64,000 nucleotides of DNA from Runella sp. SP2 (GTDB lineage: Bacteria; Bacteroidota; Bacteroidia; Cytophagales; Spirosomataceae). The DNA lies in NCBI RefSeq assembly GCF_003711225.1, contig NZ_CP031032.1, positions 1 to 64,000 of the forward strand, given 5' to 3'. Below, in pieces: positions 63,663-64,000 of this stretch (the first letter of the stretch is position 1; each line of letters starts with the position of its first letter). The notes beneath the pieces are model-generated. The model did no database searches, was not told the DNA's origin, and was given only the letters and a program-made list of their open reading frames with translations. A program made the position numbers and the translations under genes.

Positions 63663-64000
63663 GTGAGCCGTTTGCGCAAAAATGGTCAGCTAACCGAGGC
63701 ATGTGAACTTGCAGAACAACTGCTTGTGGACAAGCCTAATGACCTTTTTAACCGAAGAGCAGCGGCATGGGTGTATATCGACATTCTTAAACTTAATGGG
63801 GTATTTAAAGGAGAAACACTCTCTAAGCTGGAGAAGCTGTGTGCGCTGGGATTTGATGCTGGTGAAAAGATTCTGTGGGAACAACTTTACTGGATTGTTG
63901 CAAAAGAAGTGTTTAAACTAACTGACGAGACTCCATCGACGTTGCTATACCGTTTTGAAACTTGCTGTCAAACTTTTGCGGCGGTTCCTGGACAAGCCTA
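63663..64000 (+). CDS. TPR-like protein, truncated by the window edge
   Basis: An open frame from TAA 63594 to the end of the window, without ATG; GTG at 63663 is the likely start. The N-terminus reads as a tetratricopeptide-like helical pair (VSRLRKNGQLTEACELAEQ, LVDKPNDLFNRRAAAWVYI), followed by more helices with ETLSKLEKLCALGFDAGEK. This resembles the helical N-terminal part of large proteins in some defence loci, but the family cannot be fixed from 113 residues. Confidence 0.6.
   Translation, partial: MSRLRKNGQLTEACELAEQLLVDKPNDLFNRRAAAWVYIDILKLNGVFKGETLSKLEKLCALGFDAGEKILWEQLYWIVAKEVFKLTDETPSTLLYRFETCCQTFAAVPGQA

Noticed and set aside
1-64000. CRISPR array within the window
   Set aside because: I looked for 28-37-base repeats with similar-sized spacers beside both cas modules and saw none; only isolated ATTGAAAC motifs.

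Overview
The window looks like part of a large plasmid from a gliding-type Bacteroidota bacterium, probably a Cytophagales/Spirosomaceae relative. This rests on TAnnTTTG-type promoters, a type IX secretion sorting domain, SprB repeats and a lack of strong Shine-Dalgarno sequences. The plasmid reading rests on an iteron origin with a Rep_3 initiator (10.2-11.6 kb), a divergent parA-parB pair (8.3-10.1 kb) and a serine resolvase with dyad and iteron-like repeats nearby (41.9-43.15 kb). No tRNA, rRNA or CRISPR array is visible.

Layout. 0-5.5 kb (minus strand): a type I-B interference operon, cas8b-cas7-cas5-cas3, with cas3 cut by the window edge. 5.5-7 kb: a relic region and a WYL regulator. 7-13.7 kb: plasmid backbone and accessory genes (DUF4143 ATPase, parB, parA, origin, rep, AlbA_2 ATPase, small zinc protein). 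13.8-41.6 kb: a surface-structure locus. A two-component system (LuxR-type response regulator plus TPR histidine kinase) is transcribed divergently from five collinear exported proteins: a predicted outer-membrane barrel, a 2151-aa protein, an FN3-type protein, a PKD lipoprotein and a roughly 4240-aa SprB-repeat adhesin with a T9SS tail. 41.6-43.2 kb: terminator, resolvase and a repeat-rich non-coding region. 43.2-45.7 kb: a WYL regulator divergent from a RecD-like helicase. 45.8-56.1 kb: a type III-B system in the order cas6-cmr1-cas10-cmr3-(CARF nuclease)-cmr4-cmr5-cmr6-csx2-(small Rossmann-like protein). 56.1-57.1 kb: a third WYL regulator. 57.2-63.5 kb: an apparent operon of a membrane/coiled-coil/vWA-like protein, a primase-polymerase (CAPP type), cas2, cas1 and a CARF-HEPN ribonuclease. 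A TPR-like gene runs off the right edge.

How the genes may work together. Cas6 processes crRNAs. The Cmr complex detects RNA, and its Cas10, which has a GGDD cyclase motif but no HD nuclease domain, should make cyclic oligoadenylate. That signal would act on up to three CARF effectors: two HEPN RNases, plus one PD-(D/E)XK nuclease gene that carries an in-frame TAA. A small protein overlapping csx2 may remove the signal. Cas1-Cas2, possibly helped by the primase-polymerase, would add spacers for one or both CRISPR types, because the I-B module shows no cas6, cas1 or cas2 of its own in this window. The least described parts are the membrane/vWA-primase-cas2-cas1-CARF operon and the interrupted CARF nuclease.
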